Shown here piece by piece: positions 1-11,650 of a DNA stretch of 64,000 bases. The position numbers and the translations under genes were made by a program. Source of the stretch: Astropecten irregularis (taxonomy: Eukaryota > Echinodermata > Asteroidea > Paxillosida > Astropectinidae); NCBI GenBank assembly GCA_963971285.1, contig OZ020244.1:10850001-10914000 (forward strand), given 5' to 3'. Position 1 is the first letter of the stretch, and every line of letters begins with the position of its first letter. Under the pieces are notes generated by a model. That model searched no databases. It saw only the letters and a program-made list of their open reading frames with translations, and had not been told where the DNA came from.

Positions 1-49
1 ACGAGGTTGTACATGTCATGCACGTACGTACAACATGTATGTGGAGGCT

Positions 50-186
50 CACTTCTCCCAATTAAGGTCTCAACGTTTCGACTAGTATAGCCTGCCCTAG
101 TCCTCATCAGGACCATTGGTCATTGGTCTCCTGATGAAGACTAGAGCAGACAAGTCGAATCGTTGAGACCTTAATTGCGAGAAGTG
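50..186. repeat. Foldback (hairpin) element, copy 1
   Basis: The arms CACTTCTCcCAATTAAGG and its reverse complement flank about 85 bp. The arms continue through GGTCTCAACG and CGTTGAGACC. The inner part carries a second nested inverted repeat around TAGTCcTCATCAGGA and TCCTGATGAaGACTA. No ORF is present. This looks like a small MITE or foldback element. Confidence 0.75.
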
Positions 187-843
187 CGAACGATATAGAA
201 GTGCGAAAGTCTGAACAATTTACATGGTGTTTCCGCAGACCGATCCACCTAATAATTTCATACTTAAATTTTGGTCAAAGAAATGCAGATTCATGGGCAA
301 AAATATCAAGAAAGATACAACAACAGTCATCTGTGAAATTGCCAGTCCCATGCGGTGCCCACTATTTGAGAAAAAAGGGAAAAGTGGTCACTGTAATTTT
401 AAATCTTTTCACAGGAGTTTGATTCTTCCTGAGATCAAAACTGTTTTTGGTCATTGGTTTTACTTTTTTCTGGATAAATATATTTCTGGCAGAGCAATTT
501 TAAAGGTATGTTTCTACCATCACCAATGTAATAGCCTGAAACTTGTAAATCTGTCTACCGAAGTATGATAGTACCTTTAAGCAGGACTAGTCAGGGAAGT
601 GAGGGGCCACACAAAAGAGTCTTGAAAACACTCCGTAAAAAGCAGAAATTGTAAAGTTCCCTGTACTTTAGTACAGAGCAGAGTTAAAATCTGAACAAAA
701 AAAAGTCTCACATCCCTGACTTGTCCAAAATATAACTCTTTGAAAAGTCATTGAAACGATTCCTGTAGTTTGGCGGTGTTTGCATGGCTTCTGACTGCCA
801 AAGGAACATAGATATTTGACTATTGGGGTCACCACCAACGTTG

Positions 844-1013
844 GGCTGGATGGCTCAGTTGGTAGAGCGCCTGTACAGTATTCAGAAGGTCGCCGGTTCG
901 AATCCCACTCCAGTCAATTGTTCTTGAAGAACAAGAACAATTGACAGGAGCGGGATTCGCACCAGTGACCTCTGGAGTACCGTACCGGCGCTCTGACCAA
1001 CTGAGTTAACCGG
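844..1013. repeat. Inverted pair of tRNA-derived SINEs, copy 1
   Basis: 844-915 has a tRNA-like A box (TGGCTCAGTTGGTAGAGC) and B box (GGTTCGAATCC), with a pairing acceptor stem GGCTGGA/TCCAGTC. After an AT-rich palindrome (CAATTGTTCTTG..CAAGAACAATTG) a related tRNA-like sequence runs in the opposite direction at 943-1013. The flank CACCAACGTT is conserved next to other copies in the window. This makes it a SINE family rather than a functional tRNA gene. Confidence 0.7.
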
Positions 1014-1786
1014 ACTTAATATATTGGTGGTGGCCTCATATTCTTTGTTCGTTTGGTAGTCAGAACCCATGAAACCACTCACATACCGCTATGTTCCAAG
1101 GACCATTGAAGATACGCGCATCATTAGCAATGCTGCAACCTGAGAAACAGTACATGCACCTACAAGGGGGATCACTAGTATCCGGCTTTTTTAATCATAA
1201 TCAGTGAACGAGGCTAAATGTGCACAGGAACGGTCATCTAAAATTTAGGCCAACCTGTTACATTGTAGCTTGAACTGTATGGGCCCAGGGTTATAAAGAC
1301 AAACATCTCGGGGTTAGGCCTAATACATGAACCAACATTTCAAAGAAGTCAAGACTTTCTTTGACATTCTCAAGTGTGAAAATATGAACACTTCCTTTGT
1401 AAGATTTGCACGACACATGTACAAATGTGAAATAGTCTGTTTCCACAATTCAAATATATACCAATGATAGACTTCACACTTAATCACCAAGCCCTTCCAT
1501 GCTACAATATCGAATTACTATATATCTCAGTTTGCAATAATTTAAGGATTTTGCGCACCAAAAGCCAACAAAGTTCACGGTGTACTTACCTTTGACTGCT
1601 ATCGTTGTTATCTCGCTGGTGCCACACTAAAAATCTTTGAAAGACTGGGGTCATATGCCTAATAAGGAACTGTATTGAAATTGAAAAGATAAATAATAGA
1701 TAGCTGTTATGTATAGTCAAAATGTTAACCGATCATATTATTCTACATTAATATGATTTTTTTTCAAATTGTGTATACTCACACAG

Positions 1787-1912
1787 GCAACCCATATCAA
1801 AACCAAGGCTGGGAAAGTATGACAGAAAGGTCGCAGACTGCCCAGTCCCTGGATGTTATGGAAAAGGATATAAGCGTATTGATACCCACCATGGGAAAAG
1901 CATGAGCTAAAT
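1787..1912 (+). pseudogene. Zinc-finger exon of recombinase-like gene, copy 1
   Basis: This exon-like segment lies between the acceptor TCACACAG and the donor AT|GTAAGT. Its only long frame reads a zinc-binding motif CPVPGCYGKGYKRIDTHHGK (C-x4-C, then paired His). Such motifs occur in the N-terminal part of invertebrate proteins that carry a tyrosine-recombinase-like domain. The frame hits TAA at 1908-1910, two bases before the donor, and copy 2 shares that stop. The exon is therefore either non-functional or used differently than I assume. Assignment to the same gene as the exons at 3314 and 3948 rests on order, strand and family resemblance. Confidence 0.45.
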
Positions 1913-3313
1913 GTAAGTATAAGCTCACTGCACACAGCCCTCCACAAAAAGTATAAAATATTCGTATCGGCATTAACCAGTGATAAATAGGGCTGAAGCC
2001 AGTTAAACAAGGTCATTAAAGCTGGTTTGGGATTTGGTCATTATGTTAGGTGTGAGTATACTGTAGATCACATAGCAACCATGGCAACAGGTAATTAATT
2101 GAACATTTTGCATGGAATACATCGATCCAGTAGGCCATGCCCACCATAGCAACATCCTAGCAACAACGCACACGTGCACGCACATCAAGTGTCCAGATCG
2201 CCCACACGCGACGAATCACATACACTCAACCACATAAACACTTCGCTCTGAGTTGGACTTTGGTTTTGCAAAAGGCCAAAAATGTACCTTTACTTTCAGC
2301 CAGGGCATCGAGAGCCAGGAATATAATGGAAATATTTAACACCGCTGACCACGGTGAAGAATAAAACTCTGGTTTGTAAAAGAATCGCCTTGTACATACA
2401 ATTCAAAAGTAAACTCAACGAAAAGTGTACACTAAAGAATACAAAATTCATGCCGTTATGTCGGACAAAATGGCGCCAATTTGTCGGACCTTAAATAACG
2501 CGTTGTGATTGGCCAAATTGTTAAGGGGCGTGGCCTACTGGATCGGTGAATTACCGGGGTACATGTAAAGTGATGGAAACAATAGAGCTGTTTCACCTCA
2601 TTGTGACCAAATTTGTTTTTTAATGTTAGGAAATTCTCAAAGTCTGACCAATTGGTGCTGATTATACTAATGCCCAAGCTGAAGGTGCTAATTGCATTTA
2701 TATCCCTCGGCCCTGGCATTAAGCACTAATCAGCATCTTCTGCACAAAGACATAGGTGAAAACACTTATATTCCCTTAGTAACAAAATATAAGTTTATAA
2801 AAGTACTGAACTCCCGTCATTTCAGAGGAATTCTGCTGAATTCAAACACTACATTGCTCTGCTTTGAGCAACCAGCTTCATGAAAATGAAGGTAAACATA
2901 ATATGTGTGTGTAACATGTGTCTATACATAAAAGGATTAGCAAAGAATGTACACACAGCAATACATCTTTAGCAAGCTAAGAACGGCCAAACAACAGTGG
3001 CGCTTAGTATTTCGTGGCTTCCCCTAAGAACCACACAAAATCATTGAGGTCTTCTTCTTTGAGTCCGTTGAAATTCAATGTAGTTGTTAAATGGCATTCA
3101 GCCAGTATTTGGCACAGGTCACAGCTTATATGGTGTTGGTTCAGCAAGGTCACGGGGGTTGCTGGGGGGGGGGGGGCTATATATATATTTTTTTAATAGC
3201 CCGAAGCCCCATATATCATGGCGGTGATGTCAACATGATGTGCCAAATGTTTGTGTCCATTTCTGAAAAACTTAAAGATATTTTAACTTGCGTATTATAT
3301 TGACTGTCACCAG

Positions 3314-3476
3314 ACTCCCTCCGAGATCAGTTCTTGGAGTACCAACTGACACGAGCCACCGATGACTCCTAAGCACGGAAGTCTGCGCTGCAAACACACA
3401 AGCAGCTTCTGTGCTGTGTAGAGAACCTTGGGCTGAAGGACAGCAGCCTACTGATTCAGGAGAATGTTCCACAAAG
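3314..3476 (+). pseudogene. Recombinase-like gene exon with nonsense codon, copy 1
   Basis: The segment runs from acceptor CACCAG to donor CAAAG|GTAA. The frame matches copy 2 (8454-8616) residue for residue except for TAA at 3370-3372, where copy 2 has TCA (Ser). The exon would encode a short helical segment with LRDQFLEYQLTRATDDS at its start. It is 163 nt long and ends in phase 2, which joins in frame to the exon at 3948. The stop makes this copy a broken duplicate of the one at 8454. Confidence 0.6.
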
Positions 3477-3947
3477 GTAACATCAATTTCCATTCAAAAT
3501 ACTAGTGCAACATTTTAGGACCCTTGATCTACCGATTATGTTGATGTCTGAATGATATACCAACAAGGTACAGGATGTCTGTGCATGTACAGACAAACAG
3601 TGAAATAGAAACGGATACTAAAATTAAACGAGAGATTATGTCTTTTAACAACAGACAGATAATATATTTTCGAATATAATATAAGATGTTTGGTTAAGAT
3701 CTTATGTTTTAAATGTGGCAATATTTCGATGTATAAAACTAGTTTGAACCCAAACAAAAAAATTGCAGGGTTTGCCCCTTAAAGGCAGTGTCATGTGAGG
3801 TAAATCAATCAACAATAATAGTCACTCTAATCTTTTCTTATATCGTAAACTGCAGTACTGTACACATGCAGCTGGGCAACTGATACTAAAAAAGATTTGT
3901 TATCTTTACTTCTTAGTGCATAAAAACGCACATTTCATTTCTTGCAG

Positions 3948-4182
3948 AATCCTGAAATTCCTCCAACGGGACGCTAGGCAGGCAAAGACTCAGATGTCTT
4001 ATCTGTGTTCTTTGCGGAAACTTTGCCATTTCCTGTCAGTGAGACGGAAGACAAGATCTAGTTATGGTCTCACTGACAGGGATATGCATTCCGTCCAGGG
4101 GATAATTGAGGACTTTTCCCCATCCCTGCGAAGGGCAGTGAATGTCAGACAGGCTGAAATGCGGTCAAACATAAACAGTTAA
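3948..4182 (+). pseudogene. Recombinase-like core-binding exon, copy 1
   Basis: The exon starts after acceptor TTTCTTGCAG and continues in frame from the phase-2 donor at 3476. The frame contains QMSYLCSLRKLCHFLSVRR, resembling the SAM-like core-binding helices that precede the catalytic domain of tyrosine recombinases and their domesticated relatives. It ends at TAA 4180-4182 with no convincing donor before it. In copy 1 no catalytic exon follows before the duplication boundary at 4222, so this copy is truncated as well as interrupted by the stop at 3370. Confidence 0.55.
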
Positions 4183-4222
4183 AACCATTATATAACATAA
4201 TATTCTTGTTTTCAATGTACTC

Positions 4223-5201
4223 CTCCCCCTTGCCCTCCCCTTAGAACCGCCACTAGATATAACGTTGATAAATCAAGCAATCTGGGGTTCATTTCTGGTG
4301 AAACAGAGTTGGGCTTCGTTTTACATATGCCCCTACTTTCAGTTAACCTCATCGTTGTAATTTATGCCCATACCTCATTCCTGGATAGTAATTTTAATTA
4401 AATGTAGGCAGCGTTTCGCGTTTTCACTCTCACTTCGTGTTCAAACTTGTTAAAATATTACAACGAAAAGATGAAGTTTCTAATTATGTTTGTAGCCCTT
4501 TGTGCAGATTGCGTCTTTTTGTGTTTGTGTTTCTTTACAGTTTTTAAGATAGCCCTCAATTTCCTGATGTGCAAGGTATTTTGCCATTTAGATTTTAATT
4601 TGAATGTACATTTGTGAGAAGTAAATCCTTATTCACGAAGTTCACGGATTCATGGAAAGAATGCTTCCATAACGAAATTGAAATTGCTGAAATTGGCCGG
4701 GAAAATCTATACAAGCAATAAACTGCTGCATACTGCTCATCTACCAGAATATTGACCTGAAATGTATAAGTATGAAGATCCTGCTATGATTGAAACGCGT
4801 CAGACCCTCATACCTCCAAGCATTCAGTCATTACTTAATTTAAAGGGATGGTACAGAATTGGTAAGACAAATTACACTTCATGATCACAAATTACAGTAT
4901 AATGGTGATGATGGGAAAAACATCCCATGAAATATTTTTGTCTGAAATGCCATATTCGTTGAGATATAAATGAAACTATTTTCCGATTTGAATCAATCGC
5001 TTCGAAGCGTTTTATTCATTTTTTCAACCGGTTTCGTAGATACCGCCCTCACGCGACCAATAATAGTATTTTTTTCCTCTCAATTCGGCCAAAGCCAAAA
5101 TTAGCGATCGGTCGGCTTCAATCATTCCCTGAAAACCTCGTTCTCAAGTCTGATCGATCTCACCGCGCCCAGCTTGCGCTGTGGATCTTGGAGCCAAGAG
5201 C
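4223..5201. other. Unique spacer between duplicated copies
   Basis: About 980 bp with no counterpart after copy 2. I see no ORF above background, no tRNA-like boxes and no terminal inverted repeats. It is AT-rich, and codon-like structure is absent. Confidence 0.6.
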
Positions 5202-5250
5202 ACGAGGTTGTACATGTCATGCACGTACGTACAACATGTATGTGGAGGCT

Positions 5251-5389
5251 CACTTCTCCCAATTAAGGTCTCAACGTTTCGACTAGTATAGCCTGCCCTA
5301 GTCTTCATCAGGACCATTGGTCATTGGTCTCCTAATGAAGACTAGAGCACAGACAAGTCGAATCGTTGAGACCTTAATTGCGAGAAGTG
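5251..5389. repeat. Foldback (hairpin) element, copy 2
   Basis: Duplicate of the hairpin at 50-186, with a 2-bp insertion in the loop side (AGAGCACAGAC versus AGAGCAGAC). The arms are otherwise unchanged. Confidence 0.75.
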
Positions 5390-6045
5390 CGAACGATATA
5401 GAAGTGCGAAAGTCTGAACAATTTACATGGTGTTTCCGCAGACCGATCCACCTAATAATTTCATACTTAAATTTTGGTCAAAGAAATGCAGATTCATGGG
5501 CAAAAATATCAAGAAAGATACAACAACAGTCATCTGTGAAATTGCCAGTCCCATGCGGTGCCCACTATTTGAGAAAACAGGGAAAAGTGGTCACTGTAAT
5601 TTTAAATCTTTTCACAGGAGTTTGATTCTTCCTGAGATCAAAACTGTTTTGGTCATTGGTTGTACTTTTTTCTGGATAAATATATTTCTGGCAGAGCAAT
5701 TTTAATGGTATGTTTCTACCATCACCAATGTAATGCCCTGAAACTTGTAAATCTGTCTACCGAAGTATGATAGTACCTTTAAGCAGGACTAGTCAGGGAA
5801 GTGAGGGGCCACACAAAAGAGTCTTGAAAACACTCCGTAAAAAGCAGAAATTGTAAAGTTTCCTGTACTTTAGTACACAGCAGAGTTAAAATCTGAACAA
5901 AAAAAAGTCTCACATCCCTGACTTGTCCAAAATATAACTCTTTGAAAAGTCATTGAAACGATTCCTGTAGTTTGGCGGTGTTTGCATGGCTTCTGACTGC
6001 CAAAGGAACATAGATATTTGACTATTGGGGTCACCACCAACGTTG

Positions 6046-6215
6046 GGCTGGATGGCTCAGTTGGTAGAGCGCCTGTACAGTATTCAGAAGGTCGCCGGTT
6101 CGAATCCCACTCCAGTCAATTGTTCTTGAAGAACAAGAACAATTGACAGGAGCGGGATTCGCACCAGTGACCTCTGGAATACCGTACCGGCGCTCTGACC
6201 AACTGAGTTAACCGG
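6046..6215. repeat. Inverted pair of tRNA-derived SINEs, copy 2
   Basis: Duplicate of 844-1013. Forward tRNA-like unit at 6046-6117, reverse unit at 6145-6215, with the same AT-rich palindrome between them. Confidence 0.7.
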
Positions 6216-7002
6216 ACTTAATATATTGGTGGTGGCCTCATATTCTTTGTTCGTTTGGTAGTCAGAACCCATGAAACCACTCACATACCGCTATGTTCCA
6301 AGGACCATTGAAGATACGCGCATCATTAGCAATGCTGCAACCTGAGAAACAGTACATGCACCTACAAGGGGGAGCACTAGTATCCGGCTTTTTTTAATCA
6401 TAATCAGTGAACGAGGCTAAATGTGCACAGGAACGGTCATCTAAAATTTAGGCCAACCTGTTACATTGTAGCTTGAACTGTATGGGCCCAGGGTTATAAA
6501 GACAAACATCTCGGGGTTAGGCCTAATACATGAACCAAAATTACAGAGATGTCAAGACTTTCTTTGACATTCTCAAGTGTGAAAATATGAACACTTCCTT
6601 TGTAAGATTTGCACGATACATGTACAAATGTTAAATAGTCTGTTTCCACAATTTAAATATATACCAATGATAGACTTCACACTTAATCACCAAACCCTTT
6701 CATGCTACAATATCGAATTACTATATATCTCAGTTTGCAATAATTTAAGGATTTTGCGCACCAAAAGCCAACAAAGTTCACGGTGTACTTACCTTTGACT
6801 GCTATCGTTGTTGTCTCGCTGGTGCCACACTAAAAATCTTTGAAAGACTGGGGTCATATGCAACTCTGCCATTCCTAATAAGGAACTGTATTGAAATTGA
6901 AAAGATAAATAATAGATAGCTGTTATGTATAGTCAAAATGTTAACCGATCATATTATTCTACATTAATATGATTTTTTTTCCAATTGTCTATACTCACAC
7001 AG

Positions 7003-7128
7003 GCAACCCATATCAATACCAAGGCTGGGAAAGTATGACAGAAAGGTCGCAGACTGCCCAATCCCTGGATGTTATGGAAAAGGATATAAGCGTATTGATA
7101 CCCACCATGGGAAAAGCATGAGCTAAAT
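7003..7128 (+). pseudogene. Zinc-finger exon of recombinase-like gene, copy 2
   Basis: Same 126-nt segment as 1787-1912, with acceptor CACACAG, donor AT|GTAAGT and a CPIPGCYGKGYKRIDTHH motif. The in-frame TAA just before the donor is kept. Since both copies share the stop, it predates the duplication. Confidence 0.45.
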
Positions 7129-8453
7129 GTAAGTATAAGCTCACTGCACACAGCCCTCCACAAAAAGTATAAAATATTCTCATCGGCATTAACCAGTGAT
7201 AAATAGGGCTGAAGCCAGTTAAACAAGGTCATTAAAGCTGGTTTGGGATTGGGTCATTATGTTAGGTGTGAGTAGATCACATAGCAACAGGTAATTACTT
7301 GAACATTTTGCATGGAATACATCGATCCAGTAGGCCATGCCCACCATAGCAACGTCCTAGCAACAACGCACACGTGCACGCACATCAAGTGTCCCGATCG
7401 CCCACACGCGACGAATCACATACACTCAACCACATAAACACTTCGCTCTGAGTTGAACTTTGGTTTTGCAAAAGGCCAAAAATGTACCTTTACTTTCAGC
7501 CAGGGCATCGAGAGCCAGGAATATAATGGAAATATTTAACACCGCTGTAAACTCAACGAAAAGTGTACACTAAAGAATACAAAATTCATGCCGTTATGTC
7601 GGACAAAATGGCGCCAGTTTGTCGGACCTTAAATAACGCGTTGTGATTGGCCAAATTGTTAAGGGGCGTGGCCTACTGGATCGGTGTATTACCGGGGTAC
7701 ATGTAAAGTGATGGAAACAATAGAGCTGTTTCACCTCATTGTGACCAAATTTGTTTTTAAATGTTAGGAAATTCTCAAAGTCTGACCAATTGGTGCTGAT
7801 TATACTAATGCCCAAGCTGAAGGTGCTAATTGCATTTATATCCTTCGGCCCTGGCATTAAGCACTAATCAGCATCTTCTGCACAAAGACATAGGTGAAAA
7901 CACTTATATTCCCTTAGTAACAAAATAGAAGTTTATAATAGTACTGAACTCACCGTCATTTCAGAGGAATTCTGCTGAATTCAAACACTACATTGCTCTG
8001 CTTTGAGCAACCAGCTTCATGAAAATGAAGGTAAACATAATATGTGTGTGTAACATGTGTCTAAACATAAAAGGATTAGCAAAGAATGTACACACAGCAA
8101 TACATCTTTAGCAAGCTAAGAACGGCCAAACAACAGTGGCGCTTAGTATTTCGTGGCTTCCCCTAAGAACCACACAAAATCATTGAGGTCTTCTTCTTTG
8201 AGTCCGTTGAAATTCAATTTAGTTGTTAAATGGCATTCAGCCAGTATTTGGCACAGGTCACAGCTTATATGGTGTTGATTCAGCAAGGTCACGTGGGTTG
8301 CTGGAGGGGGGGGGTCTATATATTATTTTTTTTGAATAGCCCGAAGCCCCATATATCATGGCGGTGATGTCAACATGATGTGCCAAATATTTTTGTCCAT
8401 TTCTGAAAAACTTAAAGATATTTTAACTTGCGTATTATATTGACTGTCATCAG

Positions 8454-8616
8454 ACTCCCTCCGAGATCAGTTCTTAGAGTACCAACTGACACGAGCCACC
8501 GATGACTCCTCAGCACGGAAGTCTGCGCTGCAAACACACAAGCAGCTTCTGTGCTGTGTAGAGAACCTTGGGCTGAAGGACAGCAGCCTACTGATTCAGG
8601 AGAATGTTCCACAAAG
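8454..8616 (+). CDS. Recombinase-like gene exon, copy 2 (open)
   Basis: 163-nt exon between acceptor TGTCATCAG and donor CAAAG|GTAAC, open throughout. It starts with 2 nt of a split codon and ends in phase 2, joining in frame to the exon at 9090. The encoded segment is hydrophilic and helical (SLRDQFLEYQLTRATDDSSA, then SLLIQENVPQR). It carries no known catalytic motif by itself. The assignment depends on the downstream exons, which have tyrosine-recombinase-like features. Whether the locus is a domesticated host gene or an old transposon is not decided by the sequence. Confidence 0.55.
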
Positions 8617-9089
8617 GTAACATATCAATTTCCATTCAAAATACTAGTGCAACATTTTAGGACCCTTGATATACCGATTATGTTGATGTCTGAATGATAT
8701 ACCAACAAGGTACAGGATGTCTGTGCATGTACAGACAAACAGTGAAATAGAAACGGATACTAAAATTAAACGAGAGATTATGTCTTTTAACAACAGACAG
8801 ATAATATATTTTCGAATATAATATAAGATGTTTGGTTAAGATCTTATGTTTTAAATGTGGCAATATTTCGATGTATAAAACTAGTTTGAACCCAAACAAA
8901 AAAATTGCAGGGTTTGCCCCTTAAAGGCAGTGTCATGTGAGGTAAATCAATCAACAATAATAGTCGCTCTAATCTTTTCTTATATCGTAAACTGCAGTAC
9001 TGTACACATGCAGCTGGGCAACTGATACTAAAAAAGATTTGTTATCTTTACTTCTTAGTGCATAAAAACGTACATTTCATTTCTTGCAG

Positions 9090-9324
9090 AATCCTGAATT
9101 TCCTCCAACGGGACGCTAGGCAGGCAAAGACTCAGATGTCTTATCTGTGTTCTTTGCGGAATTTTTGCCATTTCCTGTCAGTGAGACGGAAGACAAGATC
9201 TAGTTATGGTCTCACTGACAGGGATATGCATTCCGTCCAGGGGATAATTGAGGACTTTTCCCCATCCCTGCGAAGGGCAGTGAATGTCAGACAGGCTGAA
9301 ATGCGGTCAAACATAAACAGTTAA
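9090..9324 (+). CDS. Recombinase-like core-binding exon, copy 2
   Basis: Starts after acceptor TTTCTTGCAG, in phase with the donor at 8616. The frame includes QMSYLCSLRNFCHFLSVRR and later SVQGIIEDFSPSLRRAVNVR. This fits the helical SAM-like N-terminal region that precedes the catalytic fold in tyrosine recombinases and in related zinc-finger proteins of marine invertebrates. It stops at TAA 9322-9324. A weak alternative donor (CG|GTCAAAC) lies near 9303, but I could not find a phase-consistent join to 10513. The link to the catalytic exons therefore rests on context. Confidence 0.5.
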
Positions 9325-9507
9325 AACCATTATATGACATAATATTCTTGTTTTCAATGTACTTATGTGCCCTATCATTCATTTTCATTACCATGCATTC
9401 ATCTTTTTGAAAAGAAAACATTTTAAGGTGTACTGGTTTGAAAATATTGTACATAAATGCTTCTTGCAAAATTAACAAGCATTAATGTGCAAACTTTTAA
9501 CCACTTA

Positions 9508-9860
9508 AAGGTCATATCATACTTTGGTTTTTTTGAAAGAAATGCAGATTCATGGGAAAAAATTTCAAGGAAGATACAGTAACAGCCATCTGTGAAAATA
9601 TCAGTCCCACACGGTGCCCACTTTTTGAGAAAACAGTGAAAAACGGCCACATTATTTCTTAGGTCTTTTCTCTTTTATTTTTGATCTTAAAAAAAAATAA
9701 TTTGGGTCATTGGTTTTACTCTTTTTTTTTTATAATTGCAGCCAGAAGAATTATAATGGCATGTTTTTGCAATCACCATCTTTTTACCCTGTAAGTAATA
9801 GGTAAATCTGTGAAGATTTCTGTTTCGGTATGCTACCAAAGTATGATACTTCCTTTTAAT
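9508..9860. repeat. Diverged relative of the duplicated block's 5' segment
   Basis: Clearly related to 280-570 and 5460-5790. It shares AGAAATGCAGATTCATGGG, GAAGATACA..AACAG, CGGTGCCCAC and GGTCATTGG in the same order, but with many more differences. It is a dispersed repeat family, not part of the recent duplication. It ends in a CACCAT..TACCAAAGTATGATA stretch shared with the other copies. Confidence 0.8.
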
Positions 9861-9862
9861 TG

Positions 9863-10512
9863 CCACCTGTCTTTTTCCATATGTACATGCATATTCTTAC
9901 CTCTTGCAGCAATGATTCTCCGACTAAATGATGTCACCAAATTTCGCAACGCAGTTCGGGCAGACATCGTGAAAATGATCTGTAAGAGAAACATTTATTA
10001 TTATTATTATTAAAAAAATACATGTATTATTATTAAATCTATAATTTACTATGATAATCGAATAGAACCATGTATTTATAATATTCCAAATTCAAGATAT
10101 AAATTCCATTTGCTACAAAGGTTATCCGATGCTAGAAGCTTAAAAGACAGCCAGAGCATACTGGTCAGAACCTAGAAATAACAACCGGCTCTATTCAGAA
10201 CACAACTCACACAAAAATAGATATATTACATGGTGCTACCGCAAACCTCCCTATATCTGTATTTCAACCATTTATAGCATTCTCTCTAATGAGTATAGCT
10301 TAATACTCTGATGGTCAAACCTAAACAACCTACTGCAAAAAAATAAACAAACAAAAACAGAGAAATGGTTCAAAATCTAAATTTACGTTCATATTTACAC
10401 CCTTCTGCTTGATAAAAATAATATGGTTTGGCAAATTATATTGGATGTTTAAATTTAAATCTAATGATAAAATACAATTCTTCTTTTGTGTCATTGTTTA
10501 GCATTCCTTCAG
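9863..10512. other. Intronic AT-rich stretch
   Basis: No recognised gene. A short exon-like piece lies at 9910-9981 between CTCTTGCAG and T|GTAAGAG, but its phase does not fit the exon at 10513. A (TTA)n microsatellite is present near 10000-10035. Confidence 0.5.
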
Positions 10513-10707
10513 ATTGCAGAAATGCAAACAAAGAATGACCTGGACGTTCAGGTTCTGCATCTAAGAAATTGTTTAATCGCAGAAGTGTTGCTGAGAAGAG
10601 CCCCTTGCAGTTGCGTCATTACAAATGCAACTGTGGGTGAATTTCATCAGCGCCAACTAGTTGTTGGCAATGACCCCCATTCATTTGAGGAAACATTTCT
10701 CATGAAG
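10513..10707 (+). CDS. Recombinase-like catalytic-domain exon
   Basis: 195-nt exon, 65 codons, phase 0 at both ends, between acceptor ATTCCTTCAG and donor ATGAAG|GTAAAA. It reads LHLRNCLIAEVLLRRAPCSC followed by VITNATVGEF. This matches the pattern seen at the start of the catalytic fold of recombinase-like proteins in marine invertebrates (a two-helix segment ending in N-x-T-x-x-EF). The end HSFEETFLMK would normally lead into a basic strand, and the bases after the donor still read VKNH. I do not see the exon that should carry the first catalytic Arg block. Confidence 0.6.
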
Positions 10708-10999
10708 GTAAAAAACCATCCTTTACGTGATTAATGAAGAGTTTTTAAATTAAGACTGTTTACCTGTGGTCTAGACAAAAGTCTGTGTAGCATGCGCTTT
10801 ACAAGAATAAACATATTTTTTTGGTGTTAACGTGCATCAAATTTTGTCAGAATGTTGTCTTCTAAATGGAATTTGTAGATGCTTTCCTTAACCATTTAAC
10901 CTTAAGGCCTACCTGCACTTGAAATCCTAAGGAGAAATTTAATTTCTTCATTACAAATATTCCTACCTTTCTTTCTCTTTCTTTTATGGCAATCGACAG

Positions 11000-11143
11000 T
11001 CCTGGGGTTCCCTGTCTGCACCGGATAGAGCAAAAGTGGCTAACTACATGAGCCATCAACAAGAAACTCAACAGCAGTTTTACGTTGCTGCTCATGCTCC
11101 TATGCAAGCTGTTGAGTCGTCATGTCTAATTGACAGACTCTGG
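11000..11143 (+). CDS. Recombinase-like exon with H..Y signature
   Basis: 144-nt exon, phase 0 at both ends, after acceptor GCAATCGACAG and before TGG|GTAAAT. The core KVANYMSHQQETQQQFYVAA resembles the C-terminal catalytic segment of tyrosine recombinases, where H-x-x-x-T and a following Tyr are conserved. The middle of the fold, including the Arg-x-x-His region, is missing between 10707 and 11000. The product would therefore be catalytically incomplete unless further exons exist. Confidence 0.6.
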
Positions 11144-11611
11144 GTAAATAAAGACAATTAATAATTGACACTGAGAAAATCATCTTAGTAAAATTATCTA
11201 TTTCTCGGTTGAATTGGGGATGTCCTCCATTTAAAGGTATAAGACACTGTTGTCGAGCAGGGATCATACTATTTTAAAACATATTTTGAATGTAATTATT
11301 TCAATAAATGAAATTAGAAAATAATGGTATTTTATTTTCATGATTGAATCAATGATGTGTCAGTGCCACATGTAAGTTTGGATATTTTCCACACACACTT
11401 ACAGATTACCACATTTTACAATTTGGGATTGATATTTCATGCATAAGAACATGTGCAGTCTAATTCATGATGCTTAGAGTGTATTGATATTGATCTTTTC
11501 GCTTGAGAGACCCATACCCAGATTTCCATATTTGTAATTAATCAAATAATGTATTTTATCTCTTTGTATAAATCTGTAGAATATATAATCTGTTTTCATG
11601 TTTCAAAAAAG

Positions 11612-11650
11612 GACGATCCTAGCGCAGAGAAGGAAATATCAGCATCACAT
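11612..11650 (+). CDS. Small phase-0 exon of recombinase-like gene
   Basis: 39-nt exon-like segment after CAAAAAAG and before CACAT|GTAAGT, reading DDPSAEKEISASH. Both phases match the neighbours at 11143 and 12255. The donor region is duplicated upstream near 11357-11380 (CACATGTAAGTTTGGAT), suggesting local duplication of the exon end. Acidic tail, no known domain. Confidence 0.4.

Larger units (their letters stand above)
1..4222. repeat. Tandem segmental duplication, copy 1
   Basis: Bases 1-4222 align almost continuously with 5202-9362, in the same order and orientation. Differences are scattered substitutions plus a few small indels. About 60 bp near 2347-2405 is absent from copy 2, and about 13 bp near 6861 is absent from copy 1. 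The left edge is cut by the window, so the true copy 1 may start earlier. The match ends abruptly after the shared AATGTACT at about 4222 and 9362. Copy 1 carries a hairpin element, a SINE pair and three exon-like segments of a recombinase-like gene. Confidence 0.95.
5202..9362. repeat. Tandem segmental duplication, copy 2
   Basis: This is the second copy of the block that starts the window. The repeat period is about 5.2 kb counting the spacer. Copy 2 continues directly into the single-copy 3' exons of the recombinase-like gene at 10513-12296. It is therefore the copy linked to a potentially complete gene. Confidence 0.95.

Noticed and set aside
9910-9981. Exon-like segment between CTCTTGCAG and T|GTAAGAG
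   Set aside because: Its only open frame ends in a phase that does not join to the exon at 10513, nor does it join cleanly to the exon ending at 9324.
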